Assembly (NCBI RefSeq): GCF_019145355.1
Contig: NZ_JAHSTY010000001.1
Location: forward strand, 868,001-932,000
Length of the DNA: 64,000 nt
Reading direction: 5' to 3'
Source: Pseudomonas azadiae
Lineage (GTDB): Bacteria > Pseudomonadota > Gammaproteobacteria > Pseudomonadales > Pseudomonadaceae
How positions within the stretch are numbered: position 1 is the first letter of the stretch; each line of letters opens with the position of its first letter. A model generated the notes under the pieces. It made no database searches. It was not told the origin of the DNA and saw only the letters and a list, made by a program, of their open reading frames with translations. Position numbers and translations under genes: made by a program. Of this stretch, positions 42,376 to 51,011 are shown piece after piece.

Positions 42376-44463
42376 TTAGTCCGGCTTGCCGTCAACCACG
42401 CCGGCGGTGTTATCCAACAAGCTCTTGGTCGCTGTTTGCAGGAACGACTCAAGCTTCTGTCTTAATGCGCCTTCGTCGGGCGACTCGGCGATCACCTTGC
42501 CGGTCGGATTGGCGCCCAGCTCGTATTGCCAAAGCTTGGGCGGCATTTCCTTGGGCAATACCAGGATGCGATCGCCGGTGACCAGCGCCACCGTCTGATC
42601 ACTGCCCGACGGCTTGATCACACCAAACCCCTTGTCGCCTTCCGGCAGGTTCAGCAGGTCGCGGCCCCAGCACTGGTGCAGGGTTTCGCCACCCAGGCGG
42701 CCCATGATGGTCGGTACGATGTCGATCTGAGTGCCGACGGTGTGGTCACGCTCGCCGAACTTTTCCTGCATGCCCGGTGCGATCATCAACATCGGCACGT
42801 TGAAGCGGCCCAGGTCCATCTCGGTGATCTGCTGCTCGTTGCCGAAGCCGTGGTCGCCTACGATCACGAACAGGGTTTCCTTGAAATACGGCTCCTTGCG
42901 CGCCTTTTCAAAGAACTGGCCCAGGGCCCAGTCGGAGTAGCGCATTGCGGTCAAATGCTCGTCCAGGCTGCCACGGCCCGTGACCTTCTCCACCGGCAAT
43001 GGCGTCGGCAAGGCATACGGCGTGTGGTTGGACAGGGTTTGCAGCAAAGCATAGAAAGGTTTGCCGCCTTCACGGGCTTTGAGCTCTTCCAGGCCACGGT
43101 TGAACATGTCTTGGTCGGAAACGCCCCACGTCGGGTCGGAGAACACCGGGTCGACGAAGTCGTTGCGGCCGATGAAGTTGGTCATGCCCTGATTGCTGAA
43201 GAACCCGGACTGGTTGTCCCAGGCGAAGTCGCCGTTGTAGACATACACGTCATCAAACTTACGCGCGCTGAGCAGCTGCGGCAGGCCCGACAGCTTGTGG
43301 CTGCCTTCCGGGGTCTGCATCAGGTATTCGAACGCCGGCAGGTTCGGGAAGCACGCCATGGTGGCGAACATCCCCTGGTGTGTGTGGGTACCGTTGGAGA
43401 AGAAGCGGTCGAACAGCAGGCCTTCCTTGGACAGTTTGTCAAAGTACGGCGTGATGTTTCCTGGACGACCGAGGGCGCCTACCGAGTGTCCGGCAAAGCT
43501 TTCCATCAGGATCACGACGACGTTTTTGATCGGCAGGGTTTTCTCCGCCGGTGGCGTGAATTCGCGGCGCACGGCGGCGGTGTCGGTATCGACCAGTTTT
43601 TCGGTCGGCAGCACCAGCATGTCGCGCACGGTCTGAGTCGCCAGCGGTTGTTGCAGCGTGGCTTTCCAAGTGTTGTCGCGATGCTCGGAGAAACGTGCCT
43701 TGGCCGCGCCGACCAACGACAAGGTGCCGTTGAGGCCCAGCTGGTTGGCGAAGTTCGAATCGGTGGTGTAGACGTCACCCCAACGCAGCGGCGGACCCTG
43801 GCGCAGGGTGCCACGTGCGGCCACCACGGCGATCAACAGGCAGACCACGAACACCGCGATACGCGTGTACCACGGCGCCACCGGGCGAGTGCCGATGCTG
43901 CCGCCACTGAACGGGCCGCGCGGGCGTGTCGCACGGTCGGCGCCTTTGAAGGCGATGCTCAGGAGCAGCGTGCCCACGGCCCAGGCCAGCAGGTAACGCA
44001 CCACCGGGAAACCGTACCAGAGCATGCTCATTACGGTTTTCGGGTCTTCCTTCACGTACTGGAACACCAGGCCGTTGAGGCGCTGGTGAAACTCGCGGTA
44101 GAAGTCCATTTCCATCAGGCCCAGGAACAGGGCGATGCTGGACACGACGGTCAACCACAAACGGAAGAACCCGCGAGCGGCCATCGCCCGTACGCTGAAC
44201 AGTGCCAGCAGCAACGGGATGACCAGGTACACCACCAGACGCAAGTCCAGGCGCAGGCCGTTGGCAAACGCTTCAAGGAAGGTCGAGGCCGGCGTGTCGA
44301 GGATCATTTCGCGGTTGTAGACCAGCAGCGCCAGGCGCAGCAGAGAAAACATCACCATCATTACCAGCGCGCAAAGCAGCGTGTACGCCAGATGGGATTT
44401 GACGGTCGGTTGCAGCAGGCGATTTGAAGCACGCTGCTGATTCAGGGCGTCCGGGTTTGCCAT
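42376..44463 (-). CDS. LtaS-type phosphoglycerol transferase/sulfatase family membrane protein
   Basis: 695 residues. Five membrane helices lie in the first about 215 residues, then a large periplasmic alkaline-phosphatase-fold domain (about 300-650). Catalytic features are NVVVILMESFAGHSVGALG (metal Glu), the nucleophile Thr in FFSNGTHTHQGMFATMACFPN, and FVIVGDHGFGN (Asp-His). In Gram-positives LtaS polymerises glycerol phosphate. In Gram-negatives relatives such as OpgB add phosphoglycerol to periplasmic glucans, or phosphoethanolamine to lipid A. The exact acceptor here is unknown. It is transcribed alone and ends at the bidirectional terminator. Confidence 0.9.
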   Translation of the reverse strand: MANPDALNQQRASNRLLQPTVKSHLAYTLLCALVMMVMFSLLRLALLVYNREMILDTPASTFLEAFANGLRLDLRLVVYLVIPLLLALFSVRAMAARGFFRLWLTVVSSIALFLGLMEMDFYREFHQRLNGLVFQYVKEDPKTVMSMLWYGFPVVRYLLAWAVGTLLLSIAFKGADRATRPRGPFSGGSIGTRPVAPWYTRIAVFVVCLLIAVVAARGTLRQGPPLRWGDVYTTDSNFANQLGLNGTLSLVGAAKARFSEHRDNTWKATLQQPLATQTVRDMLVLPTEKLVDTDTAAVRREFTPPAEKTLPIKNVVVILMESFAGHSVGALGRPGNITPYFDKLSKEGLLFDRFFSNGTHTHQGMFATMACFPNLPAFEYLMQTPEGSHKLSGLPQLLSARKFDDVYVYNGDFAWDNQSGFFSNQGMTNFIGRNDFVDPVFSDPTWGVSDQDMFNRGLEELKAREGGKPFYALLQTLSNHTPYALPTPLPVEKVTGRGSLDEHLTAMRYSDWALGQFFEKARKEPYFKETLFVIVGDHGFGNEQQITEMDLGRFNVPMLMIAPGMQEKFGERDHTVGTQIDIVPTIMGRLGGETLHQCWGRDLLNLPEGDKGFGVIKPSGSDQTVALVTGDRILVLPKEMPPKLWQYELGANPTGKVIAESPDEGALRQKLESFLQTATKSLLDNTAGVVDGKPD

Positions 44464-44752
44464 GTCGTTTTAGGACCCATTGGAAGTTTAAGTTGCGAAA
44501 TATTGCAGCGGCATTCTGCCCACGCCAAGCGTGTAGGAACGGGGGGGGTTAGCGCGTTGGCGCAAATGGTGCCCGATCAATGCCATCAACGCTATTGATT
44601 ACTGAGGAAAAACCGTGTTGTAACGTTTTTCCCGGCAACTGACAGAAGCGTCCTACAGGAAAGCGAAGCGAAGAGAATTGTCTAAAACGCTGTGTGAAAA
44701 TTCTGTGTAGCCAATATTTCGATACAAAAATTTCAAGGGTACATAAAAACAA
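44464..44752. other. Intergenic stretch, nothing recognised
   Basis: Together with the adjoining REPIN, about 410 bases separate the LtaS-like gene and the PLDc_N gene. This part has an AT-rich half (44680-44752) that could hold the promoter of the leftward LtaS-like gene further in. No open frame here shows coding character. Confidence 0.4.
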
Positions 44753-44843
44753 ATGTGGGAGCGGGCTTGCTCGCGAATGCAATGGATCAGTCAACCTATT
44801 CATGACTGACCCACCGCTTTCGCGAGCAAGCCCGCTCCCACAT
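44753..44843. repeat. REPIN, GGGAGCGGGCTTGCTCGCGA type
   Basis: Perfect 25-base inverted arms (44753-44777 and 44819-44843), starting ATGTGGGAGCGGGCTTGCTC, around a 41-base spacer. Same type as the element at 63502-63590. Confidence 0.95.
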
Positions 44844-44873
44844 TGACCGAGCCCATTTCAAAGTGAAGTGCAA

Positions 44874-45065
44874 TCAGATCCGCACGTTACCCCGCGGCCC
44901 GGCAATCGCCCAGATAATCAAGCCCAGCACCGGTAGCAACAGGATCAGCAGAATCCACAGCACCTTGGCACCTGTGCTCGCGCCGCTTTTGAATACATTG
45001 ATGATCGCCCAGATGTCCAGCGCCAGGATGATCAGACCGATCAAGCCATTAAAAGTGGAACCCAT
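44874..45065 (-). CDS. PLDc_N-domain small membrane protein
   Basis: 63 residues from ATG 45065, with TAGGAG seven bases before it. Two membrane helices (GLIGLIILALDIWAIINVF and VLWILLILLLPVLGLIIWAIAG), ending in GPRGNVRI. This is the N-terminal membrane module of cardiolipin synthases and phospholipase D-like proteins occurring alone, with no catalytic HKD motif. The function of such stand-alone modules is unknown. Confidence 0.88.
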   Translation of the reverse strand: MGSTFNGLIGLIILALDIWAIINVFKSGASTGAKVLWILLILLLPVLGLIIWAIAGPRGNVRI

Positions 45066-45132
45066 GGTGTCGCTCCTAAGTGAGGGCATGCACTTGTAGG
45101 ATAGTCAGCCCTGGCAGGGGTTCCGTATTATT

Positions 45133-45663
45133 TCAGACGTGAACGGCGATCTTCAGCGCTTCCAGGGACGGCTCGCCCTTGATGCCGACTTCGGCACACA
45201 ACGCCAGCACGCGCGGCAGGTCGTTGCCATAGACCAGCACGGCCTGGATCTCGTCATCCAGTGGTTGGCTGAAATCGAGCAGCACGTAGCCGCCATCGTC
45301 CGCGCTGAGGGCGCTCATCTGGATCTGGATGCGGTTCAGTGCGGTGAGGGCGTCGGTCTTGGCCAATTGTTTGGGCTTGAGGTTGAACGCGACACCCGGC
45401 CCGAACGACGCAACGATCTGCGCGAACAGATCGCCATAGCTGTCGGCCTGGAACAGCACCGTATCCGGCAGGCTACCGACCACGATCCACTCACCCAAAG
45501 GAATCGGGAAGGTGTCGTCGTAGTTGATGTCCGGGTTGGCCGCCAGAAACGCCGCAGGATCCGCGTACGCCTGGGCCGCTTCATCGGCGATACGCGCCAC
45601 CTCGTCCTCGCCCATGACGCCGGCGCTGATTTTGCTGATGAGTTCGACGAGGGCGGTTTTCAT
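45133..45663 (-). CDS. Hypothetical protein paired with an ankyrin gene
   Basis: A 176-residue acidic soluble protein without signal peptide or membrane segment. It begins MKTALVELISKISAGVMGEDE and has IPLGEWIVVGSLPDTVLFQADSYGDLFAQIVASFGPGVAFNLKPKQLAKTDALTALNRIQIQMSAL. I do not recognise a family. AGGA precedes ATG 45663. It starts 42 bases after the stop of the ankyrin-repeat gene on the same strand, so the two are probably co-expressed and may interact. Confidence 0.82.
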   Translation of the reverse strand: MKTALVELISKISAGVMGEDEVARIADEAAQAYADPAAFLAANPDINYDDTFPIPLGEWIVVGSLPDTVLFQADSYGDLFAQIVASFGPGVAFNLKPKQLAKTDALTALNRIQIQMSALSADDGGYVLLDFSQPLDDEIQAVLVYGNDLPRVLALCAEVGIKGEPSLEALKIAVHV

Positions 45664-45705
45664 GGGCGTGGTCCTGTGGCGGGCTGGTTTTTAAGGGCGC
45701 GTAGC

Positions 45706-46221
45706 CTACACCAGTTTCTGCAACTGCGCCGCCGTATCCACAGCGCCCATGGTCTGCGCCGCCGCCAACGCAGTGGCGCCCTGGGCATCGGTAGCCTTGG
45801 GGTTTGCGCCCTGGCCGAGCAGGTAATCGACCATCTCCACGCGGTTGAACATCGCCGCCATCATCAATGCGGTGCGGCCATCGGAGGACGCGGCTTCGAT
45901 CGGCGTGCCGCCTTCGATCAGCGCCTTGACCACCGGCAGGTTGCCCTTGAACGCCGCGCCGGCGATGGGCAACTGGTTCTTGTCGTTGGCAATCAGCGGG
46001 TCGGCCTTGAACTCCAGCAGCACTTTCACCGCCTCGACATGGCCGTGGTAGGCCGCGAGCATCAGCAGGGTGTCGCCGTTATGGTTGCGAAAATTGGCCG
46101 GCAAACCCTTCGCCAGCAGTGCGGCAAGCATGGCAGCGTCGCCTTTGCGGGCCACGTCGAAAACCTGCTCGGCAAATTCGGCGGCTTCGTCATCGGTCAT
46201 TTGTTTGGCTTGGTCTGACAT
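45706..46221 (-). CDS. Ankyrin-repeat protein
   Basis: 171 residues from ATG 46221, with AAGGAG seven bases before it. Four ankyrin repeats fill about residues 28-165; clear units are NHNGDTLLMLAAYHGHVEAVKVLLEFKADP, DGRTALMMAAMFNRVEMVDYLLGQGANP and DAQGATALAAAQTMGAVDTAAQL. No signal peptide, so it is a cytoplasmic protein-protein adaptor. Ankyrin proteins of pseudomonads can protect or regulate a partner enzyme such as a catalase. The partner here may be the adjacent 176-residue protein. The upstream open frame to 46380 is not needed. Confidence 0.9.
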   Translation of the reverse strand: MSDQAKQMTDDEAAEFAEQVFDVARKGDAAMLAALLAKGLPANFRNHNGDTLLMLAAYHGHVEAVKVLLEFKADPLIANDKNQLPIAGAAFKGNLPVVKALIEGGTPIEAASSDGRTALMMAAMFNRVEMVDYLLGQGANPKATDAQGATALAAAQTMGAVDTAAQLQKLV

Positions 46222-46316
46222 GTGGGGCTCCTTGTGCGGGTACTGGATAGGCGCCAGTGTCGCGAGGGAGTTCCCGCCTGTCATGGTTTTTTTGCGAAAA
46301 ACCGCCATAGGCAGAA

Positions 46317-48143
46317 TCAATAGCGCAACTGCCCGCCTTGAATCTGCGCGAGCAATGGCCCCGTCACAGGCACGTAGCAATCCGAACCCGGCAACCAGGC
46401 GTAGACCGGGTCATTGCCGGTCTTGTCCGGGTCGAACGCTTCTTCCTTGAGCCGCACCTTCTGGTATTTGAAGGTGCCGGTGGTTTCCATCTTTACTTTG
46501 ATCCGCAGGAACAACGGCACCGCATAGTGCGGCAACTGGCGGTGGGCAAATTGCAGCAGCTCGTGCATGTCCAAGGCGGCCAGGGACTCGCTCGGCGTGA
46601 TGGCGACCATGCCGGCACGGCCGTTGGTGTTGTCGATTTCCACGCCATAGGCCACGACTTCGGCAATCTGCGGATGTTGCAGCAGGACGTTCTCCACTTC
46701 GGTGGTGGAGACGTTTTCGCCCTTCCAGCGATAGGTGTCGCCCAGGCGGTCGACAAATTGCGCATGGCCGAAACCCATGCTGCGCACCAGATCGCCGGTG
46801 TTGAAGTAGCGATCGCCCTTCGCGAACACGTCGCAGAGGATCACCTTGCGGTTCTTTTCGGGGTCGGTGTAGCCATCAAAGGGCGATTTTTCATCGATCC
46901 GGGCCAACAACAGGCCCTGCCCGCCGGTTCGCACCTTGCGCATGAAGCCCTCGCTGCCACGCAGTGGCTCGCCACTGTCAGGCGCGAAGTTCACCAGCGC
47001 CCAATGCTGCAGGCAAAAACCAATGGTGTTGTCGAAAGTGAGTACGTTGGTAAAACCGATATTGCCGTCGCTGGCGGCGTACAACTCGCAGATATGATCC
47101 ACGCCATAGCGTTGCTTGAACGGCGCCCACGCGCCCGGGCGCAGGCCATTGCCGACCATCTTGGTCACGCGGTTGTCACGGTCGTTCGCACGGGCGGGCT
47201 GGTCGAGCAGGTAACGGCACAACTCACCGACGTAGCCAAGAGTGGTCGCCTTGAACCTGCGCGCATCGTCCCAAAATTGGCTGGCACTGAATTTTCGGCG
47301 GATGGCAAACCCCGAAGCCCCGACAATGGCCGAGCCCCAGCACACACAGAGGCCGGTGGCGTGGTACAGCGGCAGCGTGCAATAGAGGACGTCATCCGGG
47401 CCCATGTCCAGGGCGATGTTGCCGAAGCTGACAGCGGTCTTGGTCCAGCGGCCGTGTTTCATGATCCCGGCCTTGGGCAGGCCCGTGGTGCCGGAGGTGT
47501 AGATATAGAAGCAAGGGTCGTTGAAGAAGATCTGCGCGGCGCTGGCCGGGTTGTCCACCGGGCTTTCGGCGCTGGCGGCCACCAGGTCGATGTAACCTTG
47601 GGGCAGCATATTACCCTGCTGCTCGGCGACAAACCAGGTGCGTTGCGCCTCGATTGCCACCTGGCTACGCACCGCCTCATAGGCGGCCACCAACTCCTCC
47701 CCCACCACAATCGCCACCGGGCTGACCAGCTTCAGGCTGTGCACCAGTGCCGCTTGGGTTTGCGCCGTATTGAGCATGGCGCAGACGCCGCCCAGCTTGG
47801 CCACGGCCAGCACGCTCAGCAGCAATTCGGGACGGTTCTCGATAAAAATCGCCACCACGTCGCCCTTGTGGATGCCCCGGCCTTTAAGGTGATGGGCGAT
47901 ACGGTTGGCGCATTGGTTGACTTCGCTGTAGCTGAGCACGCGCTCGGCGTACAACAACGCAGCACCTTCCGGGTTAAGCAGGGTCGCTTGCTCAAACTGC
48001 CAGCCCAGGCCGCAAGGCTGATGGGGATCGCTGACATTGGCGGCACGCATGCCGCGCACGACGCGCGGCAGGGCACGCACAATGGCAGGCACCTTACGCA
48101 GCATCTTGCCCCAGGTGATCATGTCGTTTGGCGAGTGGCTCAT
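46317..48143 (-). CDS. Long-chain acyl-CoA synthetase (FATP-like)
   Basis: A 608-residue AMP-forming ligase that activates fatty acids with ATP and CoA. The AMP-binding motif YIYTSGTTGLPKAGIMKHGRW is at about residue 215. Other motifs are GNGLRPGAW, ELYAASDGNIGFTN (A5-like), YFNTGDLVRSMGFGHAQFVDRLGDTYRWKGENVSTTEVENVLLQHPQI and the C-terminal catalytic Lys in TGTFKYQKVRLKEEAFD. The motif pattern is of the very-long-chain / FATP branch rather than FadD. It stands alone, leftward, 95 bases upstream of the ankyrin gene. Confidence 0.92.
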   Translation of the reverse strand: MSHSPNDMITWGKMLRKVPAIVRALPRVVRGMRAANVSDPHQPCGLGWQFEQATLLNPEGAALLYAERVLSYSEVNQCANRIAHHLKGRGIHKGDVVAIFIENRPELLLSVLAVAKLGGVCAMLNTAQTQAALVHSLKLVSPVAIVVGEELVAAYEAVRSQVAIEAQRTWFVAEQQGNMLPQGYIDLVAASAESPVDNPASAAQIFFNDPCFYIYTSGTTGLPKAGIMKHGRWTKTAVSFGNIALDMGPDDVLYCTLPLYHATGLCVCWGSAIVGASGFAIRRKFSASQFWDDARRFKATTLGYVGELCRYLLDQPARANDRDNRVTKMVGNGLRPGAWAPFKQRYGVDHICELYAASDGNIGFTNVLTFDNTIGFCLQHWALVNFAPDSGEPLRGSEGFMRKVRTGGQGLLLARIDEKSPFDGYTDPEKNRKVILCDVFAKGDRYFNTGDLVRSMGFGHAQFVDRLGDTYRWKGENVSTTEVENVLLQHPQIAEVVAYGVEIDNTNGRAGMVAITPSESLAALDMHELLQFAHRQLPHYAVPLFLRIKVKMETTGTFKYQKVRLKEEAFDPDKTGNDPVYAWLPGSDCYVPVTGPLLAQIQGGQLRY

Positions 48144-48496
48144 GGGAACGTCCTTTTTCTTATTCTTCTTGAAACCTTGCTGGAAAGTACGTCAGCCCCT
48201 CTTCAGCTGTACATGTAGGATTTGAAAAGTTTTGTATCCCGATAAGCGACCGCGGCAGGAGGGAATTTAGCGGCGTAAAGACAGTCTTTAAGAGTAAGCG
48301 CAGCGCTGTTCACTCATGGCCAACAACGCAAAATGCAGGATGCATGATGGCCCTTCATGCAAATTGCACGAAATCGAAAATCGGACAATTTTTTAACTTG
48401 TTGTTTTATAAGATATTTTTTATAAAGCACAAGCTGGCACAATCACTGCACCTATCACTCCATGCTTGCCAACTTGAGCCAATGGAGCTGATAGAC
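48144..48496 (+). promoter_or_regulatory. 353-base AT-rich region ahead of the DUF3509 gene
   Basis: Divergent promoters for the acyl-CoA synthetase and the DUF3509 gene are expected here. The right part is very AT-rich, with an interrupted inverted repeat TTATAA-GATATTTT-TTATAA around 48410-48425. GGAG at 48484-48487 is the likely ribosome site for ATG 48497. No gene is supported; the open frame from 48344 has no coding character before 48482. Confidence 0.45.
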
Positions 48497-48775
48497 ATGA
48501 GCCTGATCCAAGATAAATTCGCCTCAGTATTCTCCAACTACGACGTCACCACCCAGCCACGCCCCGACGGCGGCATCCTGTTGACACTGCGTAACAGTGA
48601 AGGCAAACAGGTCAAGCGCTCGATCTCCTACCAGCAGTTGCACACTGCCGATCAGTTGACCTGGGTTATCAGCGCCATTCGCCGCGACCTGGCTGAACAA
48701 GCCAGCGACTTGCCGCAGATTTCGATGTTGCAAAGCCAGAATCGCTTTGCCCTGCCGACTTACCATTCGGCTTAA
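48497..48775 (+). CDS. DUF3509 protein
   Basis: 92 residues from ATG 48497, MSLIQDKFASVFSNYDVTTQPRPDGG onward, followed by ILLTLRNSEGKQVKRSISYQQL and SAIRRDLAEQASDLP. DUF3509 is a small Pseudomonas-typical family of unknown function. An ATG at 48482 would put the GGAG ribosome site inside the gene, so the later start is preferred. It is a single-gene unit ended by a strong hairpin terminator. Confidence 0.9.
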   Translation: MSLIQDKFASVFSNYDVTTQPRPDGGILLTLRNSEGKQVKRSISYQQLHTADQLTWVISAIRRDLAEQASDLPQISMLQSQNRFALPTYHSA

Positions 48776-48790
48776 GACAAGCGACACCAA

Positions 48791-48828
48791 AAAGGGCCGC
48801 GACACCGTTGAGTGTCGCGGCCCTTTTT
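48791..48828. terminator. Strong bidirectional terminator
   Basis: A perfect 15-bp stem (48791-48805 with 48812-48826, core GGGCCGCGACAC) has a 6-base loop and is flanked by A5 and T5 runs. It ends the DUF3509 gene and the convergent LuxR-type gene. Confidence 0.96.
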
Positions 48829-48835
48829 CATGCCT

Positions 48836-49105
48836 TCAGCAAAGCCCCTGACGCGCGGCTTCGTTCATCGCCTGCACGCGGTTGTTGACGTCCAGTTTGC
48901 AGTAGATATTGCGCAGGTGGAATTTCACCGTGGCTTGCGAGGTGGCGCGTATCTGGCTGATCTCCCAGACCGTCTTGCCTTCCGAAGCCCAGCGCAGGAT
49001 TTCAAGCTCTGCCGGCGTCAGCGGCTTGCCCGACAAGCTCAAGCGTCGTCTGACCGCATTGGGCACTGAATACGATGGTAGAAACGCGTCCTCTGGACCT
49101 CGCAT
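48836..49105 (-). CDS. Stand-alone LuxR-type HTH regulator
   Basis: 89 residues from ATG 49105, preceded by AAAGGAGAG five bases upstream; longer in-frame starts lack such a site. The protein is almost only a LuxR/FixJ helix-turn-helix (LTPAELEILRWASEGKTVWEISQIRATSQATVKFHLRNIYCKLDVNNRVQAMNEA, about residues 28-82). There is no autoinducer or receiver domain. It probably binds DNA without its own ligand domain or by pairing with another regulator. The target is unknown. About 200 bases upstream hold no gene. Confidence 0.88.
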   Translation of the reverse strand: MRGPEDAFLPSYSVPNAVRRRLSLSGKPLTPAELEILRWASEGKTVWEISQIRATSQATVKFHLRNIYCKLDVNNRVQAMNEAARQGLC

Positions 49106-49313
49106 CAATTCTCTCCTTTTCAATGGCTGACGCTCCATCACCTTTCGGATTGCTCCTATTGACAGGCGATACAAACGTTAAGGCCGCAGAGAGTTACATA
49201 ACGGACGGCAGTCATGCGCAAGCCCCGCGATAAACAGCAAGGCCTTACAGAGGTTTAGGTTTCTTCCCACAGTAACTTCCAACATGTGGGGATTGATGTT
49301 CCCGATAGAACGA

Positions 49314-49844
49314 CTAATCGTCCAATCCGGGAAAGCGCCGGGCAATATCGTCACCCGTGAACGCAGGTACCCACCCTGGTGCTGTATCAAACAGCCGCAA
49401 CGCCACGAAGTGCGGGTTCTCGCCCATATCGAACCAGTGCGCCGTACCGGCCGGAATCACCAGCAGGTCGTTTTTCTCACAACGCAGGGCATATACGTAG
49501 TCGCCGATGTGCAGGGCGAACAATCCTTGGCCTGCAATAAAAAAACGCACATCGTCTTCACTGTAGCGGCGCTCGTCCAGGAACCGGGCGCGTAGCTCAG
49601 CTTGCTGCGTGGGGTCGCCGGTGACGCGCAGCACTTCCACACGGTTGTAGCCAAGCGCATCGATCTGCGCCTGGTATGCCGCGATCAATTCAGCATCGCT
49701 GGCGCCCGGCTCAATCGGGCGGGGTTGCCAGCGCTCGAAGCGCACACCGTGCTCGGCCAAGGTGGCGGCGATGTCATCGAAATGGGTCAGGACTTTGTTG
49801 GGGGTGTCCGGTGCAGCGGCGGAGTAGACAGCGACATAACTCAT
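49314..49844 (-). CDS. Acireductone-dioxygenase-like cupin with lost metal ligands
   Basis: 176 residues, clearly homologous to acireductone dioxygenase (MtnD) of the methionine salvage pathway: PNKVLTHFDDIAATLAEHGVRFERW, then CEKNDLLVIPAGTAHWFDMGENPHFVALRLFDTAPGWV, ending FTGDDIARRFPGLDD. In Klebsiella ARD the metal ligands are His96, His98, Glu102 and His140. The aligned residues here are Arg92, Tyr94, Asp98 and His136, so only one of four ligands is kept. Normal ARD activity is therefore unlikely. The start ATG overlaps the MFS transporter stop (ATGA, 49844-49841), with AAGGAA upstream. A new function, or an early stage of decay, is inferred. Confidence 0.85.
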   Translation of the reverse strand: MSYVAVYSAAAPDTPNKVLTHFDDIAATLAEHGVRFERWQPRPIEPGASDAELIAAYQAQIDALGYNRVEVLRVTGDPTQQAELRARFLDERRYSEDDVRFFIAGQGLFALHIGDYVYALRCEKNDLLVIPAGTAHWFDMGENPHFVALRLFDTAPGWVPAFTGDDIARRFPGLDD

Positions 49845-51001
49845 TGAAGGGTTCCTTGGTTCTGCTCGTGCAATCGAAGACCGATGATAACGGCGGCGGC
49901 CAGGGCGGCGACGCTGGCGATGCTGAAGGTCAGGGCCGGCCCCAACAGGTTCCAACTGTAGCCTGAATACAGCGCGCCCAGCGCACCGCCGGTGCCGGCC
50001 AGCGCCGCATACAGCGCCTGACCCTGGCCTTGTTGTTTGTCGCTGAAACTGCGCTGCACAAAGGCAATCGCCGCTGCGTGAAAGCTGCCGAACGTAGCGG
50101 CGTGCATCACCTGCGCCAGCAACAACACCCAGAAAAACTCGGCAAACGCCCCCAGCAACAACCAGCGCAGGGCCGCCAGCAGGAAACTGGCCAGCAGCAC
50201 GCGGCGCACCGAAAAGCGCGAGAGGATGCGGCTCATGGCGAGGAACATCAGCACTTCCGCCACGACCCCCAGCGCCCACAGCAAGCCGATCACGCCACGG
50301 CTGTAGCCCAGTTGTTCGAGGTGCAGGGTGAGAAAGGTGTAGTACGGGCCGTGGCTCATTTGCATCAGCGCCACGCAGGCGTAGAACGCCAGCACGCCGG
50401 GGCTGCGCAATTGCTTGAGAAAGCCTTCGCCCGCCAGGCGATTACCCTGGACCAGCGGCTGCGCGTTCGGCACCCAGAGGCTGGCGCCGATGATGCCGGC
50501 CATGATCACCACGACCACCACCGGGTAGATATCCAGGCTCAGCCAGTCAAACAGCCGCCCCATGATCACCACGGTGAGGATAAAACCAATCGAGCCCCAC
50601 AGCCGGACCTGGCTGTAGCGTGCGGTCTGTGTTTGCAGATGGGCCAGGGTGATCACTTCGAACTGCGGCAGCACCGCGTGCCAGAAGAACGCATGCAGCG
50701 CCATGACCAGCGCCAGCCAGGCGTAGGTGTGGCTGACGAAAATAAGTGAAAAACTCGCCAGGGTGCACACCGCGCCGAAGCGCACGATGGCCAGGCGCCG
50801 GCCCGTGTAGTCGCCCAGCCAGCCCCACAGGTTGGGCGCCACGCAGCGCATCAGCATGGGGATGGCCACCAGTTCGCCGATACGCGCGCTGGAGAACCCC
50901 AGGTGGTCGAAGTACAGCGCCAGGAACGGCGCGGTTGCGCCGAGCAGGGCGAAGTAGAACAGGTAGAAGCTGGAGAGGCGCCAGTAGGGGAGCGTGGTCA
51001 C
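49841..51001 (-). CDS. MFS transporter, phenylpropionate-permease (HcaT-like) group
   Basis: 386 residues with 12 membrane helices. The N-terminus YWRLSSFYLFYFALLGATAPFLALYFDHLGFSSARIGELVAI is typical of the nucleoside/phenylpropionate permease-like MFS group. The loop WGWLGDYTGRRLAIVRFGA is a form of the MFS motif A. The start is GTG at 51001, 10 bases after the aroC stop, with a weak GGCGG-type ribosome site; translation may depend on aroC. Its stop overlaps the ARD-like start. The aroC-MFS-ARD order recalls P. aeruginosa, where mtnB, mtnD and mtnC follow (from memory). The substrate is unknown. Confidence 0.88.
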   Translation of the reverse strand: MTTLPYWRLSSFYLFYFALLGATAPFLALYFDHLGFSSARIGELVAIPMLMRCVAPNLWGWLGDYTGRRLAIVRFGAVCTLASFSLIFVSHTYAWLALVMALHAFFWHAVLPQFEVITLAHLQTQTARYSQVRLWGSIGFILTVVIMGRLFDWLSLDIYPVVVVVIMAGIIGASLWVPNAQPLVQGNRLAGEGFLKQLRSPGVLAFYACVALMQMSHGPYYTFLTLHLEQLGYSRGVIGLLWALGVVAEVLMFLAMSRILSRFSVRRVLLASFLLAALRWLLLGAFAEFFWVLLLAQVMHAATFGSFHAAAIAFVQRSFSDKQQGQGQALYAALAGTGGALGALYSGYSWNLLGPALTFSIASVAALAAAVIIGLRLHEQNQGTLQ

Positions 51002-51011
51002 CGCCAGGCCG

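Noticed and set aside
46338..48218. 626-codon open frame opposite the acyl-CoA synthetase
   Set aside because: The real gene has all adenylation motifs; the antisense frame is His/Gln-rich and without domains.
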